Source: Bdellovibrio bacteriovorus (lineage in GTDB: Bacteria; Bdellovibrionota; Bdellovibrionia; Bdellovibrionales; Bdellovibrionaceae). From it: a DNA stretch of 64,000 nt. The stretch covers positions 3,100,001-3,164,000 of the forward strand of contig NZ_CP102930.1 in NCBI RefSeq assembly GCF_025558485.1. Direction: 5' to 3'. Below the pieces are notes generated by a model. That model had not been told where the DNA came from, searched no databases, and saw nothing but the letters and a program-made list of their open reading frames with translations. Of the stretch, positions 25,343-34,342 are shown one piece after another (within the stretch, counting starts at the first letter, position 1; each line of letters opens with the position of its first letter). A program made the translations under genes and the position numbers.

Positions 25343-26986
25343 ATGTTTGAATTGGAAGAAAACATCAATATTGGAGCAAATATCAAGGTCGTCGGCGTAG
25401 GCGGTGGCGGTAGTAACGCAGTTGCCACGATGATCGAATCCGGCATGAACGGTGTGGAATTCATCGTTGCCAACACAGATATTCAGGCTTTGAATGCCAG
25501 CAAATCCCCGAACAAAATCCAACTGGGTCTTGATCTGACAAAAGGTTTGGGCGCGGGGGCAAATCCGGATGTGGGCCGCAGAGCTGCGATTGAATCCTAC
25601 AATGAAATCGTGGAAAAGCTGGAAGGTGCAGACATGGTGTTTGTCACTGCCGGTATGGGCGGTGGTACAGGAACAGGTGGCGCTCCGATCGTGGCAAAGA
25701 TCGCTCGTGAACTGGGCGCATTGACTATCGGTGTGGTGACCAAGCCATTCCTGTTTGAAGGTAAAAAGCGCGGCAAGCATGCTGAAGGCGGTTTGGCTGA
25801 TCTGAAAGAAAACGTGGACACTCTGATCGTGATCCCGAACCAAAAACTTCTTTCCATCGCGGCTGAAAGAACTCCGCTTCTGGAAACTTTCAAAAAAGCC
25901 GACGAAGTTCTGCTTCAGGCAGTAAAAGGTATTTCTGACCTTATCAATATCCGCGGTCTGATCAATCTGGACTTCGCCGATATCCGTACTGTTATGTCTT
26001 CCAAAGGCATTGCAATTATGGGTACAGGCGCAGCCAAAGGTGACAACCGTGCGGTTGAAGCGGCAACAGCGGCGATTTCCTCTCCGCTTCTTGAAAATGT
26101 AAAAATTGACGGTGCGACAGGTATCATCATCAACGTAACGGGCGGCTCTGATTTGTCTCTTTATGAAGTGAACGAAGCCTCCACTTTGATCACTGAAGCG
26201 GCTCACGAAGATGCGGAAATCATCTTCGGTGCGGTTATTGATGAAAGCATGGGTGATGAAGTTCGTGTGACTGTGATCGCAACTGGTTTTGATTCTCACG
26301 ATGTGAAGCTTGTAAACGACATGGCACAAGTGAACCAAATGCAAAACTTCCTGAATCAGAATGCAGCGCAATTCGGCGGGATGAACATGCAGATGCCACA
26401 AATGCCTCAGCAAATGGCGCAAATGCCACAGATGCCAACCATGCCGCAAATGCCTCAGTTCCCGCAGATGCCGGCAATGCCAAGCATGCCACAAATGCCT
26501 GTGATGCCTCAGATGCCAGCGGTTGAACTTCCGCCGATCTCTGCGGTTCAGTCCCAGGTGATGACTTTTACACATCAACCACAGCAGACAGAGGCAGCTC
26601 CTCAGGTCACTGAGACTGTGGTTGTTCCTCCTGTGGCTGCCGTGACTCCGCAAATGGCTCAGCAGGCCGCACAAAATGTGGCTGCTCAGGCTCCGGTGGC
26701 TCCTTCTCAGGAAGTGGCAACTCCGATCCAGCCGCAAGTGGAATCCTCACTGACCCCACGTGATATGCTGTTGGCAAAAGCCCGCGCTTTCAAAGAAAGC
26801 CAGGACTTGAAATCCAAGCACAGCAATCCAGAGCAGTTGTCCATGAACGTGGATCATGAACAACAGTCCTTGGAAGAAGCTCGTCGCATGGCGCGTGAAG
26901 TTCTAAGCTCTCCATTCTCCAGCCAGAATCTTGAAGTTCCTGCCTTCATCCGCAAGAAACAAGGTTTCGATCTGAATAAAGAATAG
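25343..26986 (+). CDS. ftsZ: Cell-division tubulin FtsZ with long Met/Pro/Gln-repeat linker
   Basis: FtsZ is the GTP-dependent division-ring polymer. ATG 25343 is preceded by GGGGAGG; GTPase core starts [14 protein letters not shown]. The tubulin signature [10 protein letters not shown] and T7 loop [11 protein letters not shown] are intact. The core ends near residue 320. Then comes an unusually long (about 200 residues) linker: first tandem M-P-Q-M-P units (about bases 26388-26522), then a Gln/Ala/Val/Pro stretch and a charged segment. The conserved C-terminal peptide [10 protein letters not shown] near the end should bind FtsA. The 547-residue length exceeds E. coli FtsZ (383). Filamentous predator growth may need a long linker, but this is speculation. 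Confidence 0.97.
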   Translation: MFELEENINIGANIKVVGVGGGGSNAVATMIESGMNGVEFIVANTDIQALNASKSPNKIQLGLDLTKGLGAGANPDVGRRAAIESYNEIVEKLEGADMVFVTAGMGGGTGTGGAPIVAKIARELGALTIGVVTKPFLFEGKKRGKHAEGGLADLKENVDTLIVIPNQKLLSIAAERTPLLETFKKADEVLLQAVKGISDLINIRGLINLDFADIRTVMSSKGIAIMGTGAAKGDNRAVEAATAAISSPLLENVKIDGATGIIINVTGGSDLSLYEVNEASTLITEAAHEDAEIIFGAVIDESMGDEVRVTVIATGFDSHDVKLVNDMAQVNQMQNFLNQNAAQFGGMNMQMPQMPQQMAQMPQMPTMPQMPQFPQMPAMPSMPQMPVMPQMPAVELPPISAVQSQVMTFTHQPQQTEAAPQVTETVVVPPVAAVTPQMAQQAAQNVAAQAPVAPSQEVATPIQPQVESSLTPRDMLLAKARAFKESQDLKSKHSNPEQLSMNVDHEQQSLEEARRMAREVLSSPFSSQNLEVPAFIRKKQGFDLNKE

Positions 26987-27732
26987 TGGAAGCCTGGTTC
27001 ATATCCGACATTCACTTAAAAACCGCTGAAGAGCGCAATGGGAAAATCCTGTTGCGCTTTTTGCGTTCTTTGTTGGAAGGAAATCCCAAGGAAGTTCACC
27101 TTTTCATGCTCGGGGATATCTTCGATCTGTGGGTGGGTGGTCACACTTACTTCGCCAAAAAGTTTGAACCTTTGATGACAGCGCTGGGGGACTTGCGCAA
27201 GGCCGGTGCCCGCATCACTTTCATCGAAGGCAACCATGATGTGCATGTGGAAGGTTATTTCCAAAAACGTCTGGGGATCGAAGTTTTTGTCGAGGCACAG
27301 TATTATCTGATCGACGGGGTTCGCGTGCGCTGTGAACACGGCGATCTGATCAATCTGAATGATCAAAAGTATCTTAAATATCGCAGCATCATTCGCAACC
27401 CGTATATTAAACCTTTGGGAAACATCCTGCCGGGCAAGTTCTGGGATCATCTGGGTAACAAGGCCAGTAAAAAAAGCCGGGAACGCAGCGGACATTATCG
27501 CATTTCCAATGAAGGTGAGCTGATTTCCATGATCCGTTCGCACACCGCGAAAGCCTACGCGGAAAAGCCGTTTGATTTGATTATTTCAGGTCACATGCAC
27601 GTCTTTGACGACCATACCGAAACCATCAACGGTCACTCTGTGCGTTCAGTGAATCTGGGCTCATGGTTTGAAGAGCGCGTGAAGGTCTTCCGCCTGAAAA
27701 ACGGCGTCGGTGAATGGGTTTATATTCCTTAA
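26986..27732 (+). CDS. lpxH: LpxH-like UDP-2,3-diacylglucosamine diphosphatase
   Basis: The 248-residue protein is a calcineurin-like metallophosphatase with metal ligands in SDIHL (D, H), GDIFDLW (D), GNHD (N, H), CEHGD (H) and GHMHVFDD (H). Order and length match LpxH, which makes lipid X in lipid A synthesis at the inner membrane. The start is GTG overlapping the ftsZ stop by one base (TAGTG), indicating translational coupling with ftsZ. LpxI/LpxG alternatives have different folds or longer chains. A phosphatase of another substrate within the same family cannot be excluded. The stop codon overlaps a copy of the AAGGTACGG repeat. Confidence 0.85.
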   Translation: MEAWFISDIHLKTAEERNGKILLRFLRSLLEGNPKEVHLFMLGDIFDLWVGGHTYFAKKFEPLMTALGDLRKAGARITFIEGNHDVHVEGYFQKRLGIEVFVEAQYYLIDGVRVRCEHGDLINLNDQKYLKYRSIIRNPYIKPLGNILPGKFWDHLGNKASKKSRERSGHYRISNEGELISMIRSHTAKAYAEKPFDLIISGHMHVFDDHTETINGHSVRSVNLGSWFEERVKVFRLKNGVGEWVYIP

Positions 27733-27755
27733 AGGTACGGACTTACTTTTGGTAG
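27732..27755 (+). repeat. Single arm of the AAGGTACGG palindromic repeat
   Basis: Bases 27732-27755 equal the 24-base arm seen at 973 except for one base. No clear complementary arm follows; a decayed one may lie near 27815-27838. A more diverged half copy (AAAGGTACCTGCTTACTTTT) follows the next gene's stop at 28342-28361, so the small secreted-protein gene is flanked by half elements. Confidence 0.8.
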
Positions 27756-27806
27756 TGCATCCGCGTTGAATGCCGAATCTGCTGGAGCAGTATTGCCTTA
27801 GTTATT

Positions 27807-27835
27807 TTGCCACGCACTCAATACAGACTTATCCT
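27807..27835 (+). promoter_or_regulatory. Candidate promoter for the secreted protein at 27857
   Basis: TTGCCA (27807-27812), a 17-bp spacer and TATCCT (27830-27835) resemble a sigma-70 promoter 22 bp before the start codon. That leaves a very short leader including AAGGAGG. Confidence 0.4.
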
Positions 27836-27856
27836 TTTTGTATTCAAGGAGGATTA

Positions 27857-28342
27857 ATGAAAGCAATGATGAGTTTGTTGGTGATCTTGTTGGCTGCCGG
27901 GGCTCAGGCACAAGTGGAAATGACCGTGCAAAAAGAAGCTTTTGTAATTCATTCCACGTCCATTAGCTGCATGTCTTATCAGGATGGTACGAGCGAGCGT
28001 GACATTCCTTCACCGTACATCAACATTCCACAAATCCGCATAGCCAATCGCAGTGGGGAATTCTTTGCTCCGGCGATGTTACAATTGACCTTCAAGTCCT
28101 CAATCGCTTCTTACACTTGCACTTATTCAGACTATTACCTGGACGCTATCGGAATTCCGGTGCGTATGGCTGACAATGAAATCCTGGATCTGTCCTGTCC
28201 GATGAAATGCGGTGGCCTGCCAATGGCAACACCCGAAAAAGTCACTGCCACTGTAGAGCTGATGGGTTACACAGAGTCCGGCACCGGCCACATCACTCCG
28301 GTAAAAATCAAAAAGCAAATGGACATCATCAACGCCAACTAA
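27857..28342 (+). CDS. Small secreted protein of unknown function
   Basis: The start at 27857 is set by AAGGAGG (27847-27853). The 161-residue product has a signal peptide (MKAMMSLLVILLAAGAQAQ). The mature part has five cysteines (ISCMSY, YTCTY, LSCPMKCGG) and looks beta-rich, without a family I recognise. It is flanked by half copies of the palindromic repeat and followed by a strong terminator, so it is probably monocistronic. Confidence 0.75.
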   Translation: MKAMMSLLVILLAAGAQAQVEMTVQKEAFVIHSTSISCMSYQDGTSERDIPSPYINIPQIRIANRSGEFFAPAMLQLTFKSSIASYTCTYSDYYLDAIGIPVRMADNEILDLSCPMKCGGLPMATPEKVTATVELMGYTESGTGHITPVKIKKQMDIINAN

Positions 28343-28377
28343 AAGGTACCTGCTTACTTTTTCCGAAGCGTTGCGTA

Positions 28378-28401
28378 AAGCCGGGTTTCCCCGGCTTTTT
28401 T
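28378..28401 (+). terminator. Intrinsic terminator
   Basis: AAGCCGGG (28378-28385) and CCCGGCTT (28390-28397) form an 8-bp stem with a 4-base loop, followed by a T-run. It ends the secreted-protein gene just before the convergent hmgA stop. Confidence 0.92.
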
Positions 28402-28403
28402 AT

Positions 28404-29690
28404 TTATTTGAAGTACTTTTTAAAACCCTGCCAGCAGTCCTGATAGTCGCTTTGCAGGAAGTCTTTTTCCATCGCGAAGTCCGTCACCATATAAGGGGAG
28501 CGGCATTCGAACATGAAGGCCATGGTTGCTTCGATTTTGTGCGGTTTCAAATCCACATGGCTGGCCTTTTCAAAGGCATCCACGTCCGGGCCGTGCGCGG
28601 AATAGAAGTTGTGCAGGCTTCCACCGCCCGGCACGAAACCGCCTGCGGTTTTGGCGTCATATTCACCGTAAATCAGGCCCATGTATTCGCTCATGCAGTT
28701 GCGATGGAAATAAGGCGGGCGGAATGTGTGCTCTCCGACCATCCAGCGAGGCGGGAAGATTGCAAAGTCCACATTAGCAATGCCCGGTGTATCGCTTGGG
28801 GAAGTTAGTACGGTAAAGATCGAAGGATCTGGATGATCATAGCTGACGGTGTTGATCGTGTTGAATTTGCGCAGGTCATACTTATAAGGGGCATAGTTCC
28901 CATGCCAAGCCACTACGTCCAAAGGAGAATGGCCCATTTCTGCGGACCAAAGTTCACCGGCAAATTTTCCGATCAATTCAAATTTTCCTTCCAGATCCTC
29001 AAATGCGGCAACTGGAGTCAGGAAGTGACGACGGTGAGCCAGGCCATTGGCACCAATCGGGCCCAAATCAGGAAGGCGGAAAGGGGCGCCAAAGTTTTCG
29101 CCGATGTATCCTGTGCAAAGATCCCCTTTAAGCGGGTTGATCTGGAACTTCATGCCTCGCGGGATCACGGCGATTTCACCGGGTTCCATTTCGATAAGGC
29201 CCATTTCTGTTTTTACATGTAAAGAGCCTTTTTGTGGAACTAGCAGGAAGTCTCCATCCGCATTCATAAAGTAACGAGAACCCATGTCCTTGCTGAAGGA
29301 ATATAAATGGGCGCTCAGACCACGTTGTTCAAGAGCTGATCCGGCTCCGCAGACTGTGCGGATGCCTTCAACAAAATCTTGGGGAACGGAAGAGTCCTTC
29401 AGCGGATTCCAGCGCATTTGATTCGGATTGATATGCTGAGGTTTAAAGAAAGTCTTTGCTGTCAGATCTTTCAGCGGCACAAAAGGTTTGTGCTGCACAG
29501 ACGGACGAATGCGATACAGCCAGGAATACAAATTGGTATGGCGAGGGGCTGTGAAGGCAGAGCCACTTAACTGTTCCGGATAAAGCCCGTGCGGGGCTTT
29601 TTGTGGAGAATTTTGGTCGGCGGGTAAAGCACCCGGGCGAGCTTCCGTAGAAAAATGATTGCCAAAACCTGACAGATATTTTGTTTCCAT
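28404..29690 (-). CDS. hmgA: Homogentisate 1,2-dioxygenase
   Basis: HmgA opens the ring of homogentisate in tyrosine/phenylalanine breakdown, giving maleylacetoacetate. The 428-residue product begins [17 protein letters not shown], the typical family start, and contains the iron-site segments [16 protein letters not shown] (His, Glu) and [14 protein letters not shown] (His). I chose ATG 29690 rather than a TTG further upstream because conservation begins there. No maleylacetoacetate isomerase or fumarylacetoacetase gene is adjacent. Amino acids from prey would be the likely source of substrate (inference). Confidence 0.95.
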   Translation of the reverse strand: METKYLSGFGNHFSTEARPGALPADQNSPQKAPHGLYPEQLSGSAFTAPRHTNLYSWLYRIRPSVQHKPFVPLKDLTAKTFFKPQHINPNQMRWNPLKDSSVPQDFVEGIRTVCGAGSALEQRGLSAHLYSFSKDMGSRYFMNADGDFLLVPQKGSLHVKTEMGLIEMEPGEIAVIPRGMKFQINPLKGDLCTGYIGENFGAPFRLPDLGPIGANGLAHRRHFLTPVAAFEDLEGKFELIGKFAGELWSAEMGHSPLDVVAWHGNYAPYKYDLRKFNTINTVSYDHPDPSIFTVLTSPSDTPGIANVDFAIFPPRWMVGEHTFRPPYFHRNCMSEYMGLIYGEYDAKTAGGFVPGGGSLHNFYSAHGPDVDAFEKASHVDLKPHKIEATMAFMFECRSPYMVTDFAMEKDFLQSDYQDCWQGFKKYFK

Positions 29691-29807
29691 AAGGGACAGA
29701 TAATCAGGTCCCGGGGGCAAAAGTCAACTGGGATGCCCCTCAACCCGGGAGCTGTTTGATGCGGGAAGCGTCAACGAAATAGCGTTGTCGTAACGACATT
29801 TTATAAA

Positions 29808-30143
29808 ATGGTCTTTCAGGATCACAAAGTGCAGGAAGCCGCCGATAAATATCTGGGGCCGCAATACACTCAGCACAACCCTCATGTGCCGGATGGGGTA
29901 AAGCCGTTTACAGACTATTTTATTCCGCACTTTAAGGAAAACCCGGAAGCGCGCTCTGAAATCAAAAGAGCTGTCGCAGAAGGTGATCTGGTGGTTTTGC
30001 ATGTTCACAGCAAAATGAATAAAGCAGACCGTGGCAGTGCCATCGTGGATATTTTCAGAGTGGAAAAAGGCCGGATCGTCGAACACTGGGATGTGATTCA
30101 GGCGATCCCGGAAAAAGTAGCGAACAGCAATACGATGTTCTGA
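29808..30143 (+). CDS. SnoaL-like protein, N-terminus possibly missing
   Basis: This is a 111-residue NTF2-fold protein of the SnoaL-like type (DKYLGPQYTQHNPHVPDGVKPF, then VHSKMNKADRGSAIVDIFRVEKGRIVEHWDVIQ). Function in such small members is usually unknown. The frame stays open upstream to 29760 and reads VVVTTFYKMVFQDHKVQEA, which resembles the usual first helix of the family, yet no ATG, GTG or TTG exists in that extension. The 5' end may therefore have been lost, or translation starts at the internal ATG 29808 with a poor ribosome site. Confidence 0.65.
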   Translation: MVFQDHKVQEAADKYLGPQYTQHNPHVPDGVKPFTDYFIPHFKENPEARSEIKRAVAEGDLVVLHVHSKMNKADRGSAIVDIFRVEKGRIVEHWDVIQAIPEKVANSNTMF

Positions 30144-30180
30144 TTCCGTGCTGAACAACGATGCTTGCCCAGCACGGAAT
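30143..30180. terminator. 11-bp hairpin between convergent genes
   Basis: ATTCCGTGCTG (30143-30153) pairs perfectly with CAGCACGGAAT (30170-30180) across a 16-base loop. There is no strong T-run, but placement between two convergent stops suggests transcript-end formation. Confidence 0.55.
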
Positions 30181-30185
30181 ATTAA

Positions 30186-31373
30186 CTAAGGCAGCAGCAT
30201 GATAGGCTGACTGCGCACTTCCTTGCCTTTGGCATCCACACTGATGGCCTGAATCTGATATTGCAATCCGTGAATCAGGCCATCCAGAACGGCCACGTGG
30301 CTTGTGACCGGGTCTGAATCCAGAGTGGTGTACATTTCCTCGCCTGTGAAGATATTCACGATATAAAGCTGACTGCTGGCGGGCAGGTTCGTGGACCAGG
30401 TGATTTGTGCCGTTGGGGCGGATATTGAAGCCACTTTAAAGTCGCTGATCGCCAAGTCAGGTTCCACGCATGGATTTGGTTTTAAATCCGGCATCTGGAA
30501 GTTGGCGCTGCGAACCACGTTCCAGCCCATATGTTCCAGCAGCTTCATCGCGGCCTGTTTTTTTCCGTTGTTAGGGTTGAAGAAGAAATTATTGCTCTGG
30601 ATTCCACACAGGGAATGAGAAGCCGGCTTTTTCCAGCTCTGGGCTTTTTTGTGATGCTTCCACAGCATCACGTTAGCGATATGATAACGGGGTCCCTGAT
30701 AGTATAAAATCTTAATGGGAATGGCTGAATCTTTTTTCAGCTCGACGGTGCGGTAAGGGCAGCCAAGACGAGTTGGGTGATTGCCATCATTGTTCACCAG
30801 CTCATTCCAACTGTTACCTTCCTTGATAAACAATCTGGCGCCATCATCGGACAGCAGGGAGATTTCATAATGACCGGCCGGATCCTGGTCAGAAAGTTTT
30901 AGGATGGAGGTGTATTCGATGGCGAAGTTTTCAATAAGCCTGTTGCCATTGGCATCCACCAGCACATCACCGGACTGGGTGGCAAAGCCTGATGTGAAGG
31001 GGCGGGTGGGAACATTGACATCCGCAAAATATAAATCCTGTTCCAGACGAAGCCCGTTGTTGTAGAAGTCCATCACAGACTTGATCGGTGCGGTCATTTG
31101 CGGGCTTTTGACAATCAGCTTTGCAAACAGGCCCTGTTGGGGGTCGCTGCTGCTTTCGCCGTTAAGAGGATCACATACGGTTTTTTCCGGATCGGCGAAA
31201 TCAACAGAGCCAATACTTTCCCCGGTCGGGGTTTTGCCGCTGCCATGATAGCTGCAGGAAATCTTTTTCAGAAGGCCGCGGGCCCGCAGTGAATTTTGTT
31301 CTGCCGCTTTCTTTTTATGGGCGGAGGCAAAAGGGGATACCAGCAATAGTGCGACTAAAAGCATTTTTGTCAT
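30186..31373 (-). CDS. Secreted PA14-domain protein with C-terminal fibronectin-III-like domain
   Basis: The 395-residue protein has a signal peptide (MTKMLLVALLLVSPFASA). Residues ~140-235 show the PA14 pattern (FAIEYTSILKLSDQDPAGHYEI..., LLSDDGARLFI, IKILYYQGPR), a beta-barrel usually binding glycans. The C-terminal ~90 residues (ISDFKVASISAPTAQITWSTN...SSQLYIV...HVAVLDGLIHGLQYQIQAIS) look like a fibronectin type III domain. A role in binding surface sugars of host or prey cells is plausible but unproven. Its upstream gap to the fibre locus (31374-31485) shows no gene. Confidence 0.8.
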   Translation of the reverse strand: MTKMLLVALLLVSPFASAHKKKAAEQNSLRARGLLKKISCSYHGSGKTPTGESIGSVDFADPEKTVCDPLNGESSSDPQQGLFAKLIVKSPQMTAPIKSVMDFYNNGLRLEQDLYFADVNVPTRPFTSGFATQSGDVLVDANGNRLIENFAIEYTSILKLSDQDPAGHYEISLLSDDGARLFIKEGNSWNELVNNDGNHPTRLGCPYRTVELKKDSAIPIKILYYQGPRYHIANVMLWKHHKKAQSWKKPASHSLCGIQSNNFFFNPNNGKKQAAMKLLEHMGWNVVRSANFQMPDLKPNPCVEPDLAISDFKVASISAPTAQITWSTNLPASSQLYIVNIFTGEEMYTTLDSDPVTSHVAVLDGLIHGLQYQIQAISVDAKGKEVRSQPIMLLP

Positions 31374-31485
31374 CGTACGTACCTCAACAATCAGATACGT
31401 ATAAGTTTAACAAAAACGTAAGAAGTGTGGAGAAAAGCTTAAGACACGTCCAATATTGGGATGGAGTGCAGCTTCGAATTGGGAA

Positions 31486-31932
31486 TTATTGCAGACCCAG
31501 TTTGGCTTTGATCATCTCGAGATCTTTTTTGAGACTTTGATTTTCCTCTTCCAGCTTGCGAATGCGCTGATCTTTTTCCGCAGCATCGGCCTCTAAAGAA
31601 GCCACACGGCGGTTGATGAGCTGGATTTGTTCTTCAGAAGCCTTGCACATTCCATGCAGTTCCTGAACTGCATTCACTGTGGCCCAATGAATCGGGTCCA
31701 CATTCAGCTCCAGATAACCTTTCGGACCTGTGCGGACGGCATCTGGAATAACATTCTGGACTTCTTGCGCGATGAAGCCTGTCATGGCTTTATCCGAAGG
31801 CATATTCATGGCATTTCCGGGTTTGTAGTGATAGCGAACGGTGCGCAGTTTAAGAATTTCATTTAGTCCGTACTCATAATTACCATCAATATTTTTCAGT
31901 CGCTGATCCGAAACAACCTGCCAGGCTTTCAT
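31486..31932 (-). CDS. Detached S74 intramolecular-chaperone domain of the fibre protein
   Basis: This frame encodes the peptidase S74 domain: SDQRLKNID with the catalytic Ser and Lys, GFIAQEV, a WATVNAVQEL segment, and a C-terminal coiled coil (EEQIQLINRRVASLEAD...). In phage tail spikes and bacterial fibres, S74 trimerises the fibre and then cuts itself off. It would be the C-terminus of the large fibre gene upstream, but the 70-bp duplication puts it out of frame. The duplication junction itself creates an ATG (31930-31932) in frame with the domain, with only a weak GGA upstream, so separate translation is possible but unproven. Confidence 0.7.
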   Translation of the reverse strand: MKAWQVVSDQRLKNIDGNYEYGLNEILKLRTVRYHYKPGNAMNMPSDKAMTGFIAQEVQNVIPDAVRTGPKGYLELNVDPIHWATVNAVQELHGMCKASEEQIQLINRRVASLEADAAEKDQRIRKLEEENQSLKKDLEMIKAKLGLQ

Positions 31933-31996
31933 TTAGTCCGTACTCATAATTACCATCAATATTTTTCAGTCGCTGATCCGAAACAACCTGCCAGGC
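31857..31996. repeat. Perfect 70-bp direct tandem duplication
   Basis: Bases 31857-31926 and 31927-31996 are identical and adjacent. The unit encodes the start of the S74 domain (AWQVVSDQRLKNID). Length 70 is not a multiple of three, so the second copy is read out of frame and the fibre gene stops at 31886. Confidence 0.97.
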
Positions 31997-34342
31997 GGTG
32001 CCGGTGCTCAGGGCTGCTGTACCAGTAACATGCAGTGTGTACAGTGGCGTTGCCGTCGCAATTCCGACATTGCCATTGGAACGATCGATGGTCATGGCTG
32101 AACCCAAAAAAGCTCCGGCATCGCTGTAACGTAGAATTGAAAGATTCGATCCGGAGTTAGATCCGGTCTCTAACACAGCATCTGCCATGATCGTCCAGCG
32201 TTTTAAGTTGTTTTTTTTGAAAATTAAAGATGGATTGAAGTTTGTGGCAGTTGTATCAATCGCAATACCACCGGTATTGGCAGAAACAAACTGCGCTACT
32301 TCACCTGTTCCCGTGACAGACAAGGCCGAGGCCGTCGGTATGTTGCCAATGCCCACTCGTCCCAATTCATCAATGGTCATACGAACGGCATTATTGGTTC
32401 TAAAGCTTAAAGGCTGATTGTCGTTAGAGCCAATGGTAACAGGAGCCGTGAAGCTGTTGCCGCCATTTAAAAGCAGTCCTGCGGCACTGTAGGTGGCACA
32501 GCCCGGAACATTGGCGGCATTAAAGTTGATGATTTGGCCCAGACCGCAACTGAACTCTGTCACAGCATCGGCGGAACCGTTTGACATCAAAATTCTGTTG
32601 GCCACCAGGGTGGTCACGCCTGTTCCGCCTTTATTGACCGGCACAGCGCTGGAGAAAGTATTTGGATTTGCGGAAATCACCCCTGAAGCCACACTCAGGC
32701 CTGATCCAACTTGCACAACACCCTTGGCGCTGGCGGTGGCATCGTTCACGCCGATTTCCGGTGTTGTGGCGTTGTTAACAACAGTCACAGCACCCGTGCC
32801 GGTAACCGATGTGACGGTACCGCTGGGAATTGTTGTCCATTTCAATCCTGCGGCCTGCGACGAATCCACACTCAGAACCTGACCGGCAGTTCCGGCAGGC
32901 AGGCGGATATTGTTGGTGCCATTGTGTGCCAGAATATCCCCTTTGGCGCTTAACGGAGACAGGGTGTTGAAGGCGGTCGTCGCAGATGTGGAACCTGTTC
33001 CACCGTTGGCAACAGGCAGGACGCCTGTGACATCAGCAGCCAGATTTATCGGAGTCGCGGCGCCACCGCCGTCCGCCAAAGCATTCCAGGTGCTTCCGCT
33101 GTCACGATAGATTTTTAAAGTATCAGATGCGACATACAGTCGGCCGGTGGTTCCTGCGGCAGGTTTGGCGGCATCAACGCCAGACTGGATGCCCGGGACG
33201 CCACCCAGATTTTTGATAGCGTCGATGATTCCATAACCTTGTAGTGTGGTCGGCTGACCACTGATGATTTTTGACCAGTCCAATCCGGGAATATCTGCTG
33301 GTGCGAGTGTCGCAGCACCGGAAGTCACGCGACCTTTGGCGTCTGTCACAACTCTAAAATAAGTTCCGGCTGTGTTAACGTTATTCAGGATTAAGGCCCC
33401 GCTGTTATCCAAAGTGGCATCCCCGCTGACGTTCACGGCAGTGGCAGTTCCACCTGCATTACCGACATAAATTTTTGCCGGGGACAGGGCTTTGTCTAAT
33501 TTATTGCTGAACGTTGTCCAGTCGCTGCCAGTCAGATAGCCGCTGGAACCCGCATTGGCAGCAGGCATTGAAATTTCCGGTGTCGTGGCACCGTTGGTCA
33601 CAACAACAGGGGACAGGGCCGTGACATTGGTGACTGATCCGCCACCGGCGGCAGAACTGATGGTGATTGTGCCCGGACCATTACTGATATTAATCCCTGA
33701 CCCGGCAGTCAGAGTGGACGGAGTAAATCCAGAGCCTGTTCCGATCAGGATTTGACCGTTGCCAGCGGGCAAAGAATACAGAGTCAGCAAGGAATCCAGG
33801 ATCGAATAGCGGTTGAAGATTGTTTCAACGCGGTTCTGTGAAATGTTGGCACTGGTTTGAACAAAGTCGCTGGCTCTTTTATCTTCCAAACGACCGGCAT
33901 TGATTGCGAAGGGAACATTGTTGATAGTGATATCAGGTGACAACGTCGTTGATCCCACTTGTACCCGCAACAACCGCTGATTGTAAGTTCCGGAGAAAGT
34001 CATTGTGCTGCCGGAAGTGCAGGTTGCAGAACCTGTCGTGGCAAAAATACGGTCTGCGGTGTTGTTGGTGGAGTCCAAACGGGTTCCGCTTCCGACAATC
34101 AGACTGAATTCCCCGCCGCTTCCCGGGGTGATATTGTGAGTTTCTTCATACAGCGCACAGAGAGTGTCGCTGGAGGTGATCTGCAAAGTCACTGTTTGCG
34201 GGGACGTGATCGGATTTCCCATGTCATCGGTCAACAGACCTTCATAGACAAACAACGCCCCCGGTGACGGCGATGCCGCCAGTGCCGTCATCGGCAAAAG
34301 CAAAGCGCTGAAAATAGTTAGCATCAGATTTGGGAGTTTCAT
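31886..34342 (-). CDS. Mosaic trimeric fibre/adhesin protein, C-terminal chaperone lost by frameshift
   Basis: The 818-residue protein begins with a signal peptide (about 22 residues), then a globular beta domain, and long Gly/Thr/Ser-rich repeats with fibre-type motifs (NGGTGSTSATTAFNTLSPLSA, GDILAHNGTNNIRLPAG, GLKWTTIPSG). These resemble the mosaic adhesive trimer fibres described for Bdellovibrio, which help recognise prey. The natural end would be an S74 domain. Because of the 70-bp duplication, reading after the first copy switches frame and ends in 13 foreign residues (SLAGCFGSATEKY). The start overlaps the stop of the lipoprotein gene (ATGA), so the two form an operon. Without S74, trimerisation may fail. 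Confidence 0.8.
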   Translation of the reverse strand: MKLPNLMLTIFSALLLPMTALAASPSPGALFVYEGLLTDDMGNPITSPQTVTLQITSSDTLCALYEETHNITPGSGGEFSLIVGSGTRLDSTNNTADRIFATTGSATCTSGSTMTFSGTYNQRLLRVQVGSTTLSPDITINNVPFAINAGRLEDKRASDFVQTSANISQNRVETIFNRYSILDSLLTLYSLPAGNGQILIGTGSGFTPSTLTAGSGINISNGPGTITISSAAGGGSVTNVTALSPVVVTNGATTPEISMPAANAGSSGYLTGSDWTTFSNKLDKALSPAKIYVGNAGGTATAVNVSGDATLDNSGALILNNVNTAGTYFRVVTDAKGRVTSGAATLAPADIPGLDWSKIISGQPTTLQGYGIIDAIKNLGGVPGIQSGVDAAKPAAGTTGRLYVASDTLKIYRDSGSTWNALADGGGAATPINLAADVTGVLPVANGGTGSTSATTAFNTLSPLSAKGDILAHNGTNNIRLPAGTAGQVLSVDSSQAAGLKWTTIPSGTVTSVTGTGAVTVVNNATTPEIGVNDATASAKGVVQVGSGLSVASGVISANPNTFSSAVPVNKGGTGVTTLVANRILMSNGSADAVTEFSCGLGQIINFNAANVPGCATYSAAGLLLNGGNSFTAPVTIGSNDNQPLSFRTNNAVRMTIDELGRVGIGNIPTASALSVTGTGEVAQFVSANTGGIAIDTTATNFNPSLIFKKNNLKRWTIMADAVLETGSNSGSNLSILRYSDAGAFLGSAMTIDRSNGNVGIATATPLYTLHVTGTAALSTGTAWQVVSDQRLKNIDGNYEYGLNESLAGCFGSATEKY

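Noticed and set aside
26388..26522. Repeated short units that could be mistaken for a CRISPR array
   Set aside because: The units are in-frame codons of the FtsZ linker with no unique spacers.
25265..26737. Long His/Leu-rich frame on the - strand across ftsZ
   Set aside because: It is the mirror of the FtsZ coding sequence; the repeats mirror the Met-Pro-Gln linker, and no ribosome site or family likeness exists.
29724..30158. 144-residue frame opposite the SnoaL-like gene
   Set aside because: The + strand frame matches a known fold, this one does not.
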